DNA from: an uncultured Eubacteriales bacterium
GTDB taxonomy: Bacteria; Bacillota; Clostridia; Oscillospirales; Acutalibacteraceae
Reading direction: 5' to 3'
NCBI GenBank assembly: GCA_900314355.1
Contig: OMUY01000016.1
Coordinates: forward strand, 62,001-126,000
Length of the DNA: 64,000 nucleotides
How positions within the stretch are numbered: the first letter of the stretch is position 1; every line of letters starts with the position of its first letter. The position numbers and the translations under genes are program-made. Shown piece after piece: positions 51,553 to 60,896 of the stretch. The notes under the pieces are model-generated. The model worked only from the letters and a program-made list of their open reading frames with translations. It was not told where the DNA came from and made no database searches.

Positions 51553-51591
51553 CGCCGAAGTTTGAATAATCTGTTGGATTATTTGTCGGCG
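51553..51591 (+). other. Stem-loop between hydF and the nitrogenase-like genes
   Basis: Two nested arms, CGCCGA / TCGGCG (51553-51558, 51586-51591) and AATAATC / GATTATT (51565-51571, 51577-51583). There is no T run, so it is not a terminator; it may be an mRNA processing or stability element inside the operon. No promoter is seen after it. Confidence 0.65.
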
Positions 51592-51628
51592 CTGTAGTAA
51601 AACTAAAATTACAAGGAATTTAATCATC

Positions 51629-52384
51629 ATGGTAAAAATCGCTGTTTACGGAAAAGGCGGAATAGGAAAATCCACGACAGTTTCCAATATGTCGGCATGT
51701 CTCGCGGACAAGGGATTAAAGGTTCTTCAAATCGGCTGCGACCCTAAAGCGGATTCCACTTTGTCGCTTCACGGAGGAGTAAGGCTGCCGTCCGTCCTCG
51801 ATTTGATAAGAGAAAAAGACGATGATTTTACGCTCGACGATATGATAATCAAAGGCTACAAGGGAGTTCTCTGCGCTGAGGCCGGCGGGCCGGTGCCTGG
51901 AGTCGGGTGCGCGGGCAGAGGAGTAATCACCGCTCTTGAAAAGCTTCAGGATAAAGGCGTTTACGAAAAATACCATCCCGACGTCGTTTTCTACGATGTC
52001 CTCGGCGACGTTGTCTGCGGAGGATTTTCAATGCCGATGAGAAAAGGATACGCGGATAAAATATACATTGTCACATCGGGCGAGAATATGTCAATTTACG
52101 CTGCCGCCAATATAGCTGCGGCTTCAAGAAATTTCGCGTCGAGAGGATACGCCCCGCTCGGAGGATTTATTCTCAACAGGAGAAATGTGAAAAACGAGGA
52201 TGAAAAAGTAAAAGAGCTTTGCGCTGATTTCGATTCAAAGATAATTGGAGCGATAGACCGCTCTCAACTGATACTTACAGCAGAGGAAAAGGGGAAAACG
52301 GCTGTGGAGCTTTTCCCCGATTCCGATATAGCGGACGAATACCGCATTCTCGCGGAAAATATTCTTCTCGATTTAAAAAAATGA
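51629..52384 (+). CDS. NifH-like iron protein (nitrogenase reductase family)
   Basis: A 251-residue P-loop ATPase of the NifH/BchL/CfbC family. [12 protein letters not shown] (P-loop, residues 6-17), [10 protein letters not shown] (switch-like, 36-44), [10 protein letters not shown] with Cys94 and [17 protein letters not shown] with Cys130: both cluster-ligating cysteines that bridge the [4Fe-4S] cluster of the homodimer are present, as is the Arg after Cys94. It should deliver electrons in an ATP-dependent way to the component-1-like proteins encoded next. It is shorter than true NifH (about 290) and has a reduced C-terminus. The start is ATG 51629 after CAAGGAAT. A true nitrogenase is unlikely as NifB, NifEN and Mo genes are absent here. 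Confidence 0.92.
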   Translation: MVKIAVYGKGGIGKSTTVSNMSACLADKGLKVLQIGCDPKADSTLSLHGGVRLPSVLDLIREKDDDFTLDDMIIKGYKGVLCAEAGGPVPGVGCAGRGVITALEKLQDKGVYEKYHPDVVFYDVLGDVVCGGFSMPMRKGYADKIYIVTSGENMSIYAAANIAAASRNFASRGYAPLGGFILNRRNVKNEDEKVKELCADFDSKIIGAIDRSQLILTAEEKGKTAVELFPDSDIADEYRILAENILLDLKK

Positions 52385-53718
52385 TAATAAGCGCAAACAA
52401 TCAAAAACGCTCTGTGCCGGAAATAAAAATATCTGATTTCAAATATCCGACGTCTTTTAAAGAAACACTCGATTATTCTTCTCCGGCGAGGGGAAAATGG
52501 AACATAGTTCAGACTGCTTTTTTGATTCCCGAATCCCACCAGATATATATCTGCGCTCAGGGATGTCTCAGGGGAGTGGTTTTAACGGCAGCCGAGATGA
52601 ATTGTATGGACAGGCTTTCATGGATATCCGTATGTGAAAATGATTTTTTTGACGGCGGACTTGAAGACGACGTTATTTCGGGAGCAGACGACATAATTTC
52701 CAACATGGACAAAAAACCGAAAGCCGTAGTGCTCGTCTACTCCTGCATGCACCTTTTCGCCGGTTCGGATATAGAAATGATCACAGACTCCATGAATAAA
52801 AAATTTCCCGATATTAAATTTATAACGGGATATATGCAGCCTGTCAGAAGAAAATCATTATCTCCCGATGAGCTTATGAGGTGTCAGATATATTCCTGCC
52901 TTGAAAAAACCGGGTGCGACGAAAATTCAGTAAATATTATCGGCAGCAATTTCAAAACAGACGACGATTCCGAGCTGAAAATTTCTTTGAAAAACGCCGG
53001 AATAAATATAAGGGATATCACCGAAGCCAAAACATACGGCGAATTTCTCGAAATGGGCAATTCTCGGCTTAATATATTGTACGATAAAGCCGCAATTCCG
53101 GCGGCGAAACAGTTGAAAAAAAGACTCGGAACGGATTTTGTTTATATCCCGAGAACTTACGATTTTGAAAAGACCGAAGAAAATTACAAATTGCTTTTTT
53201 CCAAACTCAATCTGCCTCTGCCGGACTTTTCCGAATACAAAGAAAGAGCGGCAAAATCCGTTATAAACGCGAAAAAGATTTTAGGTTCCGTTCCGATTGA
53301 AATTGACGCTTTGTCTACAACAGCGCCTGTGTCGCTTGCTCTTTTTCTCTGTGAAAATAACTTCAATGTGACAAAAATATATCTTGACGCTGTCTCATCT
53401 GACGAAGAAAAGGCGTTTGACAAACTCAAAAAAATATCTCCGGAAATATCCGTTTCTCCTCTGCACGACCCGGCTATGAGATTTATGAATACTATCTCGG
53501 CCGAAAGTAAAAAGAATAAAATCCTGGCGTTCGGACAGCAGGCCGCTTATTTTGCGGATACCGGTTATTTCGTAAATACTGTTGAGGGAGAAGGACGCTA
53601 CGGATTTTCGGAAATTGAAAAGACGATGAATCTTTTGACCGACGCGTTCTTAAACGAAAAGGATATGCTCAAAACCGTTTCAATAAAGGGATTGGAGTGT
53701 GATTCCTGCTTATGCTGA
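52381..53718 (+). CDS. Nitrogenase component 1-like protein, D-type copy 1
   Basis: A 445-residue member of the nitrogenase component 1 superfamily (NifD/NifK/NifE/NifN/BchN-like Rossmann fold). Cluster-type cysteines: [10 protein letters not shown] (Cys58, Cys62) and [15 protein letters not shown] (Cys122), in the positions of the P-cluster/[4Fe-4S] ligands. A segment [19 protein letters not shown] is shared with the third component-1-like protein of the operon, showing they are paralogues. The C-terminus ends CDSCLC (CxxCxC), not seen in the paralogue. It overlaps nifH-like and the next gene by 4 and 7 nt. Typical FeMo-cofactor ligands cannot be assigned. Confidence 0.85.
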   Translation: MIISANNQKRSVPEIKISDFKYPTSFKETLDYSSPARGKWNIVQTAFLIPESHQIYICAQGCLRGVVLTAAEMNCMDRLSWISVCENDFFDGGLEDDVISGADDIISNMDKKPKAVVLVYSCMHLFAGSDIEMITDSMNKKFPDIKFITGYMQPVRRKSLSPDELMRCQIYSCLEKTGCDENSVNIIGSNFKTDDDSELKISLKNAGINIRDITEAKTYGEFLEMGNSRLNILYDKAAIPAAKQLKKRLGTDFVYIPRTYDFEKTEENYKLLFSKLNLPLPDFSEYKERAAKSVINAKKILGSVPIEIDALSTTAPVSLALFLCENNFNVTKIYLDAVSSDEEKAFDKLKKISPEISVSPLHDPAMRFMNTISAESKKNKILAFGQQAAYFADTGYFVNTVEGEGRYGFSEIEKTMNLLTDAFLNEKDMLKTVSIKGLECDSCLC

Positions 53719-54866
53719 GACACGCCTCGATAACGTCTATTTACGCCGCCGACACTTCTGGAGTCGCGTCAGCGCTTTTTGAGCTCGGCGGACTTACGGT
53801 AATTCACGATCCGTCGGGATGTAATTCTACATATACTACTCACGATGAGCCGAGATGGGCTGATTTTGACTCTATGTTCTACGTCTCCGGACTTACGGAA
53901 AAAGACGCGATAATGGGAAATGACGAGAAAGTCATATCCGATCTCGCATATACGGCAGAACGTTTAAATCCCGAATTTATAGCGATATGCGGCTCTCCGA
54001 TGCCGATGATGGTCGGCACGGATTTCGACGCCCTCGCTTATGAAACGGAAAAAAGAACAGGTATAAAGACGTTCGCTTTTCATACAAACGGAATGAACGA
54101 CTATATTTCCGGCGAGGAGGAAGCTTTTTACGAACTCGTAAAATATTATTCAATAGAAAAACATTCAGAAGAAAGCGGCGATTTTCTCGTAAATGTCATA
54201 GGCGCGACACCTATTGATATGACTGATTATTCTCACATCAAATCAATTTCCGATTTTCTTGAAAAACACAAAATGAAATTAAATTCATGCCTTTCAATGG
54301 GCTGCAAAATTCCGGACATTGAGAAAATTCCGGACGCGGACGCGAATTTGGCGGTATCATATTCGGGAATAAAAGCGTGTGAATATCTGAATAAAAAATT
54401 CGGTCAGAATTACGCGGCGGGTCTTCCTTTCGGCGAAAAATTTTCCGAAAAGCTTGCCGACGCTTTGAAATCAGGAAAAAATATAAATCTGTTCAACCGA
54501 GATTTCGGTTCCGGTTTTCCCGATATCGTAATTGAGGGCGAGTCCGTTTTTTCTCTTTCGCTTTCATCGGCGCTTTATGACGATTTCAATATCGGTTCGT
54601 CCGTAATCTGCCCGTTGAAAACAGATAAAAATTTTCTCGGGAAAAATGATTTCTCAGTATCCGATGAAAATGAAGAAAAAAAGATATACAAAAATTTTAA
54701 GACAGCAGTGGCGGACAATCTTTATAAACCTATCATTCCGAAAAACTGCCGTTTCGTATCCCTGCCGTCCGTCGGATTTTCCGGCAGATGCTTTCTCGGA
54801 CAGATACCCGATTTAAGCAGAAAATCGGATTTTCAAAATCTCGTAAAAAAAATAATTTCTAAATAA
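53712..54866 (+). CDS. Nitrogenase component 1-like protein, K-type copy 1
   Basis: A 384-residue component-1-like protein, the partner of the preceding gene by position. VIHDPSGCNSTYTTHDEPRW holds Cys37 and AICGSPMPMMVGTDFDAL Cys93, both at expected cluster positions. It is clearly paralogous to the fourth component-1-like protein: shared segments include ALFELGG / VLYELGG, HDEPRW / FDEPRW, EKDAIMGNDE / DMDAIMGRDE and VGTDFDAL / IGTDFDSL. It overlaps the preceding gene by 7 nt and is 8 nt from the next. Confidence 0.84.
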   Translation: MLRHASITSIYAADTSGVASALFELGGLTVIHDPSGCNSTYTTHDEPRWADFDSMFYVSGLTEKDAIMGNDEKVISDLAYTAERLNPEFIAICGSPMPMMVGTDFDALAYETEKRTGIKTFAFHTNGMNDYISGEEEAFYELVKYYSIEKHSEESGDFLVNVIGATPIDMTDYSHIKSISDFLEKHKMKLNSCLSMGCKIPDIEKIPDADANLAVSYSGIKACEYLNKKFGQNYAAGLPFGEKFSEKLADALKSGKNINLFNRDFGSGFPDIVIEGESVFSLSLSSALYDDFNIGSSVICPLKTDKNFLGKNDFSVSDENEEKKIYKNFKTAVADNLYKPIIPKNCRFVSLPSVGFSGRCFLGQIPDLSRKSDFQNLVKKIISK

Positions 54867-54874
54867 TATCGTCT

Positions 54875-56146
54875 ATGAATAATGCAGAATATTTCACAAC
54901 CGGCTGTCTTGCCGAATATGGACCCGACATGATTCCCGACTTGTACAAAAGCGCAAGTCATCTTATTTATTCGTCTCCCGCATCGCTCGCGTTCAATTCG
55001 CCAGGCGCGTCGGGATTCGGAGTAAAAAGAGCGGGACTTTCCGTTCCTGGCTCTGTAATGCTTCTTGTTTCGCCCGGATGCTGCGGCAGAAACACGACGC
55101 TTGAAAGCGTAAGAGACGGCTATTCGGACAGGTTTTATTTTCTCGAGCTTGATGACACCGATATAATAACGGGCAGGTATCAGGAAAAAATTCCGCGCGC
55201 GTGCCGTGAAATAGCCGGGCAGAGAGATGAAAAACCGTCGGCTGTCATGATATGCGTAACGTGTGTAGACGCTCTTCTCGGTACAGACGCGGAAGCTCTT
55301 GTCAAAGAATCGGAAAATGAATGCGGTCTGCCGGTCGCCGCCTGCTATATGTACGCTTTGACGAGGGATTCAACTCTGCCGCCAATGGTATCTGTCAGAA
55401 AATCGGTCTATTCGCTTTTGAAAAAAAAGGAAAGACGCCCCGATGAGATTAATATTCTCGGATATTTTTCGCCGGTAGACAGGTCGAGCGAGCTTTTTGA
55501 AATACTCGAAAGCGCGGGAATAAAAAAAATTCGTGAAATTTCAAGGTGTAAAGATATAAGCGAATATTATGACATGGCGAGGGCGAATTTTTCACTCGTT
55601 CTCGATTCAAGCTCAAATTACGCCGCCGACGATATGATGAAGCGTCTCGGCATTCCGTATATCGAAATTGTCAGAACATACGATATAGATAAGATAGATA
55701 AAACTTACAGATCTCTTTGTTCCGCGATAGGCGCGAAGGCTGAAACCGAAAAATATTATTCCTCCGCAAAATCGGAAATAGAAAAGGCAAAGCGGAAAAA
55801 TCCCGTTTTTTCTGTAGGCGAGACTTTAAACGCGGATGCGTTTGATTTGACTTTGTCTTTATTGAGGTACGGGTTTAAAGTGTCGGAAATTTTCGGTACG
55901 CCTTCAAAATACAATTACGGTATGATAAAAAAAATCGCCGCGATTTCTCCTGATACGAAAGTATATTCGAATCTTTCACCGTCGATGCTTTTCTACGATG
56001 AGAATGAGAATAAATGCGACATATCTGTCGGAAAAGACGCTTCTTATTATCATTCAAACGCGGAAAAAATATTGTGGGCTGATGAAATACAGCCGTTCGG
56101 ATTTGCAGGAGTAAGAAAGCTTTTTGAAGAAATAAACAGTCTATGA
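54875..56146 (+). CDS. Nitrogenase component 1-like protein, D-type copy 2
   Basis: A 423-residue paralogue of the D-type copy 1. Cys residues at cluster-type positions: TTGCLAEYGP (Cys11), LLVSPGCCGRNTT (Cys69, Cys70) and ICVTCVDALLGTD (Cys127, Cys130). The three-cysteine arrangement (11, 69, 130) recalls the N subunits of chlorophyllide-type reductases, where three Cys and one ligand from the partner hold a [4Fe-4S] cluster (inference). Shared segments with copy 1 include IEIVRTYDIDKIDKTYRSL. It overlaps the next gene by 4 nt. Confidence 0.84.
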   Translation: MNNAEYFTTGCLAEYGPDMIPDLYKSASHLIYSSPASLAFNSPGASGFGVKRAGLSVPGSVMLLVSPGCCGRNTTLESVRDGYSDRFYFLELDDTDIITGRYQEKIPRACREIAGQRDEKPSAVMICVTCVDALLGTDAEALVKESENECGLPVAACYMYALTRDSTLPPMVSVRKSVYSLLKKKERRPDEINILGYFSPVDRSSELFEILESAGIKKIREISRCKDISEYYDMARANFSLVLDSSSNYAADDMMKRLGIPYIEIVRTYDIDKIDKTYRSLCSAIGAKAETEKYYSSAKSEIEKAKRKNPVFSVGETLNADAFDLTLSLLRYGFKVSEIFGTPSKYNYGMIKKIAAISPDTKVYSNLSPSMLFYDENENKCDISVGKDASYYHSNAEKILWADEIQPFGFAGVRKLFEEINSL

Positions 56147-57186
56147 AAAATTTATACAAAATGATCTCTCCGTTTTCTCCCGACCAGTCGGGGGCGGTAT
56201 CTGTTCTCTATGAGCTTGGTGGCGTAGTCGCTGTTCTCGACGCCGGCGGATGCGCCGGAAATATATGCGGATTTGACGAACCGAGATGGATGACAAAAAA
56301 ATCTGCCGTATTTTCCGCCGGTCTGAGGGATATGGACGCGATTATGGGCAGGGACGAGCTTCTCGCCGAAAAACTCAAAGCGGCGTGCGAAAAAATTGAC
56401 CCTGAATTTTGCGCCGTCGTAGGGACCCCGGCGCCTGCAATAATCGGAACCGATTTTGACTCTTTAAGACAGATGATTGAAGAGATGACAGGCAAAAAAA
56501 CGGTATGTGTAGAGACGACAGGAACAAAATATTTTGATTCGGGCGAGGAAAAAGCCTACCTTGACCTTTTCAAAACATTCGCCGAAAAGAAATTTGACGC
56601 CGTAGAGGGAAAAACAGGCGTAGTCGGAGTGACGCCTCTTGAGTTTTCCTGCCTTGACGCGGACAAAAAAATAAGGAATGTAAAGGGCTTTGAAAACGCC
56701 GTATGCTTCGGATATAATTCCGGGCTTGACGAAATCGTAAAAGCGTCAGAATGTGAAAAGCTTGTCGCGGCTTCTCCGTCGGCTGTAAAAGCGTGCGAAT
56801 ATCTCAGCGCAAAATTTGATATTCCGTATGAAAAAGACCGCATATACATCCCCGAAAAAATAAAAAATAAATGCGAAAATATCAAAGATAAAAAAGTTCT
56901 TGTAATTACCGGGCAATTCATTTTTGAAAAGTTAAAAGATATTTTAAATAAAAACAACAATGAAGTGACTTTCGCCTCGTTTTTCATGACAAAAGGAAAA
57001 ACGGATTATGATATTATAAAACTTTCGGACGAAGATTCTCTGACAGAATTGATCTCATCTTCGGAATTTGACGAGGTTATAGGCGATGCCGCTTTTGAAA
57101 AAATATACAGAAAATTCGCATTGAATAAAACAAGCGAATTTACGGATTTTCCTTCGTTTTCGGTATCGGGACGTCTGACGGATTAA
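56143..57186 (+). CDS. Nitrogenase component 1-like protein, K-type copy 2
   Basis: A 347-residue paralogue of the K-type copy 1. VLDAGGCAGNICGFDEPRW holds Cys37 and Cys42; the second cluster Cys of copy 1 (Cys93, in ICGSP) is replaced by Val (VVGTP), while a Cys appears three residues earlier (EFCAVV). The cluster environment has therefore changed. The C-terminal part is shorter than in copy 1. It ends 46 nt before hypF and has no terminator behind it. Confidence 0.84.
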   Translation: MKNLYKMISPFSPDQSGAVSVLYELGGVVAVLDAGGCAGNICGFDEPRWMTKKSAVFSAGLRDMDAIMGRDELLAEKLKAACEKIDPEFCAVVGTPAPAIIGTDFDSLRQMIEEMTGKKTVCVETTGTKYFDSGEEKAYLDLFKTFAEKKFDAVEGKTGVVGVTPLEFSCLDADKKIRNVKGFENAVCFGYNSGLDEIVKASECEKLVAASPSAVKACEYLSAKFDIPYEKDRIYIPEKIKNKCENIKDKKVLVITGQFIFEKLKDILNKNNNEVTFASFFMTKGKTDYDIIKLSDEDSLTELISSSEFDEVIGDAAFEKIYRKFALNKTSEFTDFPSFSVSGRLTD

Positions 57187-57232
57187 AATAAAGGCGGAAA
57201 AACCGAACGACGTTTTTTGAATATAATAAATT

Positions 57233-59539
57233 ATGAAAACATATCTCATCAGGCTTTACGGAATAGTTCAGGGCGTCGGCTTCAGACCGTTCGTCAAAAA
57301 TCTCGCCGACTCTTATCTTGTAAAGGGAACAGTATCGAACAAAGGCTCATATGTCGAAATATACGCGCAGGGTGAAAATGCGGAAAATTTCATGTCAGAC
57401 CTTACGGTGAAAAATCCGGAACGTTCGATTATTTTAAAAAAAGACGTAAAGACTCTTGATCTCGATAAATATTCGTCGTTTGAAATAATCGGTTCCGAAC
57501 ACGAGACCGGCGATATTTTCGTCTCGCCCGACATAGCGACTTGTCCGGAATGCAAAAGGGAACTGTATGACAAGACCAACAGACGCTACCTTCATCCGTT
57601 TATCAACTGCACTCAGTGCGGACCGAGACTTACTATTCTCGATTCCATGCCTTACGACCGCGAGCGCACTTCAATGGCGGAATTTCCGATGTGCGAAAAG
57701 TGTGAAAAGGAATATTATGACCCGTCGTCAAGACGTTTTGACGCTCAGCCGGTATGCTGCAACGACTGCGGCCCAAAGCTTTATATAGTCGGAAAAGACA
57801 TAACCGGTCTCGACGCCGTCAGATATTCGAGAGAGCTTATAATGTCCGGAAAAATCGTCGCGGTCAAAGGAATAGGCGGGTTTCATCTCTGCTGCGACGC
57901 AAAAAACAGCGAGGCTGTAATCAGACTCAGAAAACTTAAAAACAGACCGCAGAAACCGTTTGCCGTGATGATGAAAGATATGGAAACGGCGGAGAAATAC
58001 TGTGAGATTTCCAAAGAGGAAAAAAAACTTCTCGACTCATATCAAAAGCCGATAATATTACTGAAAAAGAAAAAGAGCTTTAAATTTGAAGCCGTCGCTC
58101 CCGGCAATCCATTTCTGGGAGTAATGCTTCCGTATGCGCCTGTTCAGATGCTTCTTTTCTCTCTTCCAAATTCCGATTCAAATAATACTGTCGCCGACGA
58201 CGGTATGACCGACTGTTTCGTCATGACGAGCGGAAACGTTTCGGGTGCGCCGATTTGCAGGGACGACGAGACAGCTTTGGAGGAGATTGGATCTTTCTGC
58301 GACGCTGTTTTGTCTCACGACAGAAAAATCAGAATAAGAGCCGACGATTCCGTTGTGTCGTTCTTTTTTGGCAAACCGTATATGATAAGACGTTCAAGGG
58401 GATACGCTCCTCTTCCCGTCATCACTTCATTTTCTTCCGCACGCAGAGTTCTGGCAATAGGAGGCGAGCTTAAAAACACTTTCTGCTTAGCCCAAAACGA
58501 TATGTATTACATGTCGCCTTATGTCGGAGATTTAGCGGATATCAGAACCGTCAACGCGCTTGAGGAGACTGTGGGACGAATGGAAGAGCTTCTTGAAATT
58601 GAGCCCGATACGGTAGTATGTGACAAACATCCGCTCTACAACAGCGTTTCTGCCGCCGAAAAAACCTGGCTTCCTTTGGTCAGGGTTCAGCACCACTACG
58701 CCCATATTTTATCTTGCATGGCGGAAAATGATTTAAGAGGCGCGGTTTTGGGGATTTCATTTGACGGAACAGGCTACGGAGACGACAAAACCGTATGGGG
58801 CGGAGAATTTTTTGTCTGCGATGAGAAAAATTACAAGAGAGCGGGACATATCTCACCTTTTTATCAGGTCGGCGGAGATCTTTCCGCGAAAGAGGGTTTC
58901 AGAATAGCCGCCGCGATGACTGAAAATTACGAAACGGCCGAAAAACTCGGTCTCTGCGACAAAAAAACTTTCGACTTGATAAAAGTCTGCGCTCAAAAAA
59001 ATATTAATTCCGTTAAATCTACAAGCGCCGGCAGGCTTTTCGACGCTGTATCGGCAATTCTCGGAATAAAAAGAAAATCGACGTTTGAATCCGAAGCGGC
59101 TTCGTCTCTTCAATCTTTCGCCGAGACAGATTCCGACGGAAACATAACGGATCTTGAGCCTTGTCTTTCCGAAAAAGATATAGAAAAATATTCGTTCCTT
59201 TCCGGGCGGGGATCGGACGGACTGTGCGAAGCAAAAACGGATATTATTTTTAAAGATATCACGAATAAAGCTCTCGAAAACTATGACAGGCATTACCTCG
59301 CTTCTCTTTTTCATAAAATGCTCGCGTCGTCTGTAGTAAACGTCTGCATTAATGTAAGAGAAAAGAGCCGTGTGAACAGAGTATGTCTTTCCGGAGGAGT
59401 ATTTCAGAATATATATTTTCTGTCTCTTGTAAAGTCCGGTCTTGAAAAATCCGGTTTTGACGTATATATTCATTCTTTGATTCCGCCTAACGACGGCGGC
59501 ATTGCTCTCGGACAGGCTTATTACGGCATGAATATGTAA
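57233..59539 (+). CDS. hypF: Carbamoyltransferase HypF
   Basis: A 768-residue [NiFe]-hydrogenase cyanide-ligand maturation protein. Order: acylphosphatase domain (1-90, LYGIVQGVGFRPFV), two zinc-finger motifs (CPECKREL... NCTQCGPRL and CEKCEKEYY... CCNDCGPKL, about 105-185), YrdC-like domain (about 195-380) and Kae1-like carbamoyltransferase domain (about 400-768, VQHHYAHILSCMAEN, GISFDGTGYGDD, SGGVFQN). It turns carbamoyl phosphate and ATP into a carbamoyl group for HypE. There is no ribosome site; TATAAT at 57222-57227 ends 5 nt before the ATG, so a leaderless start is possible. The gene follows the nitrogenase-like genes closely. Confidence 0.97.
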   Translation: MKTYLIRLYGIVQGVGFRPFVKNLADSYLVKGTVSNKGSYVEIYAQGENAENFMSDLTVKNPERSIILKKDVKTLDLDKYSSFEIIGSEHETGDIFVSPDIATCPECKRELYDKTNRRYLHPFINCTQCGPRLTILDSMPYDRERTSMAEFPMCEKCEKEYYDPSSRRFDAQPVCCNDCGPKLYIVGKDITGLDAVRYSRELIMSGKIVAVKGIGGFHLCCDAKNSEAVIRLRKLKNRPQKPFAVMMKDMETAEKYCEISKEEKKLLDSYQKPIILLKKKKSFKFEAVAPGNPFLGVMLPYAPVQMLLFSLPNSDSNNTVADDGMTDCFVMTSGNVSGAPICRDDETALEEIGSFCDAVLSHDRKIRIRADDSVVSFFFGKPYMIRRSRGYAPLPVITSFSSARRVLAIGGELKNTFCLAQNDMYYMSPYVGDLADIRTVNALEETVGRMEELLEIEPDTVVCDKHPLYNSVSAAEKTWLPLVRVQHHYAHILSCMAENDLRGAVLGISFDGTGYGDDKTVWGGEFFVCDEKNYKRAGHISPFYQVGGDLSAKEGFRIAAAMTENYETAEKLGLCDKKTFDLIKVCAQKNINSVKSTSAGRLFDAVSAILGIKRKSTFESEAASSLQSFAETDSDGNITDLEPCLSEKDIEKYSFLSGRGSDGLCEAKTDIIFKDITNKALENYDRHYLASLFHKMLASSVVNVCINVREKSRVNRVCLSGGVFQNIYFLSLVKSGLEKSGFDVYIHSLIPPNDGGIALGQAYYGMNM

Positions 59540-59623
59540 AAAGAAACCATAGTTAAATATTTAATTAACATTAATAAGTGATAATATAAAATTTGAAAAG
59601 CAAATTTCGGAGGAAAATTAAAA

Positions 59624-59836
59624 ATGTGTGTAGGTATTCAGGCAAAGGTTTTGTCGGTTGATGACGACACAGCCGTAGTTGACGCCACAGGGGCGAAAAG
59701 GGAAGTTTCGTCGGCTCTGCTTGACGATCTGGAGCCGGGCGATTACGTTATGGTTCACGCAGGCGTAGCTATAGCGAAGATTACATCGTCTTCAGACGAA
59801 GAGACCGAAGAAATTCTTTCCGATAAAAAATCATGA
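59624..59836 (+). CDS. hypC: Hydrogenase maturation chaperone HypC/HupF
   Basis: A 70-residue HypC. The N-terminal MCVGIQAKVL gives the essential Cys2 (canonical MCLAIPGKV), and GDYVMVHAGVAIAKI is the conserved second motif. HypC shuttles the Fe(CN)2CO unit, with HypD, to the target large subunit. Strong ribosome site CGGAGGAAA. It overlaps hypD by 4 nt. Confidence 0.95.
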   Translation: MCVGIQAKVLSVDDDTAVVDATGAKREVSSALLDDLEPGDYVMVHAGVAIAKITSSSDEETEEILSDKKS

Positions 59837-60879
59837 ACGAAAAATTAATCGAAGCTAAAAATTATCTCGAGACATACGACGGCAGACCGTTAAGGATAAT
59901 GGAAGTCTGCGGCACTCATACGCACGAGATTTTCCGTCTCGGAATAAGGAAAATACTTTCCGAAAAAATTAAATTGATTTCCGGTCCGGGCTGTCCCGTT
60001 TGTGTAACGGGAGTCGGATATATAGACAAGGCTGTTTTTCTCGCGTTTGAAAGAAATGCAATAATCTGCACGTTCGGCGATCTAATAAGAGTTCCGGGCA
60101 CAGAGATGTCTTTGGGCGAAGCTAAAGCGAAAGGCGCGGACGTCAGAATGGTGTACACCCAGTCTGACGCTGTTAATATTGCGAAAGAAAATCCCGATAA
60201 GCAGGTTGTTTTTCTTTCCGTCGGATTTGAAACGACTACCCCCGGAGCTTGTCTCGCGGTCAAAAAAGCGAAAAATGAGAATGTCGGTAATTTTTCTCTT
60301 CTCATGTCAAATAAGACTATGCCCAACGCATATGAGGCTCTTAAAAACAGCGCGGACGCGTTTCTCTACCCGGGTCACGTCAACGCTATAACAGGTACTG
60401 CGACGCTCGAAAAGCTTAAAAATGAAGGCGTTTCCGGAGTCGTGACGGGATTTACGGCAGGCGAACTTTTGACCGCGCTCAGCGTCACCGTGAAAAATCT
60501 GCAAAAAGACGAGCCGTTTTTTGAAAACTGCTATCCGAGAGTAGTGAGACCTGAGGGAAATATAAAGGCTCAAAAATTGATGTCTGAAACTTTGATTCCC
60601 TGCGACGCTGAATGGAGAGGTCTCGGAATTATTCCAGGATCGGGCGTTAAACTTAACGACTCATATTCGGAATTTGACGCCGAAAAAAAGCTGTCTGTCC
60701 CCGATATCAAAGGCAGACCGAATCCGGCTTGCAGATGCGGAGATATTTTGAGAGGCGGCTGCCTGCCGAACGAATGTCCGCTGTACGGAAAAATCTGCAA
60801 TCCCTTACATCCCGTAGGCGCTTGCATGGTGTCGTCCGAGGGCGCCTGCTCAGCTTATTACAAATATTCTCAAATTTAA
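59833..60879 (+). CDS. hypD: Hydrogenase maturation protein HypD
   Basis: A 348-residue iron-sulfur protein that assembles Fe(CN)2CO with HypC. VCGTHTHEIFRLGIR (catalytic CGTHxH), SGPGCPVCVTG (redox Cys pair), GFETTTPG and YPGHVNAITG are all HypD signatures; the [4Fe-4S] cluster ligands are in the C-terminal CRCGDILRGGCLPNECPLYG and PLHPVGACMVSSEGACSA. Full length and intact. Confidence 0.97.
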   Translation: MNEKLIEAKNYLETYDGRPLRIMEVCGTHTHEIFRLGIRKILSEKIKLISGPGCPVCVTGVGYIDKAVFLAFERNAIICTFGDLIRVPGTEMSLGEAKAKGADVRMVYTQSDAVNIAKENPDKQVVFLSVGFETTTPGACLAVKKAKNENVGNFSLLMSNKTMPNAYEALKNSADAFLYPGHVNAITGTATLEKLKNEGVSGVVTGFTAGELLTALSVTVKNLQKDEPFFENCYPRVVRPEGNIKAQKLMSETLIPCDAEWRGLGIIPGSGVKLNDSYSEFDAEKKLSVPDIKGRPNPACRCGDILRGGCLPNECPLYGKICNPLHPVGACMVSSEGACSAYYKYSQI

Positions 60880-60896
60880 AATCAGAAAAAAAGAAA

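Noticed and set aside
51629..57186. True molybdenum nitrogenase (nitrogen fixation)
   Set aside because: No NifB, NifEN, NifV, Mo transport or NifI genes are here, the component-1-like proteins are short (347-445 residues), and cofactor ligands cannot be assigned.
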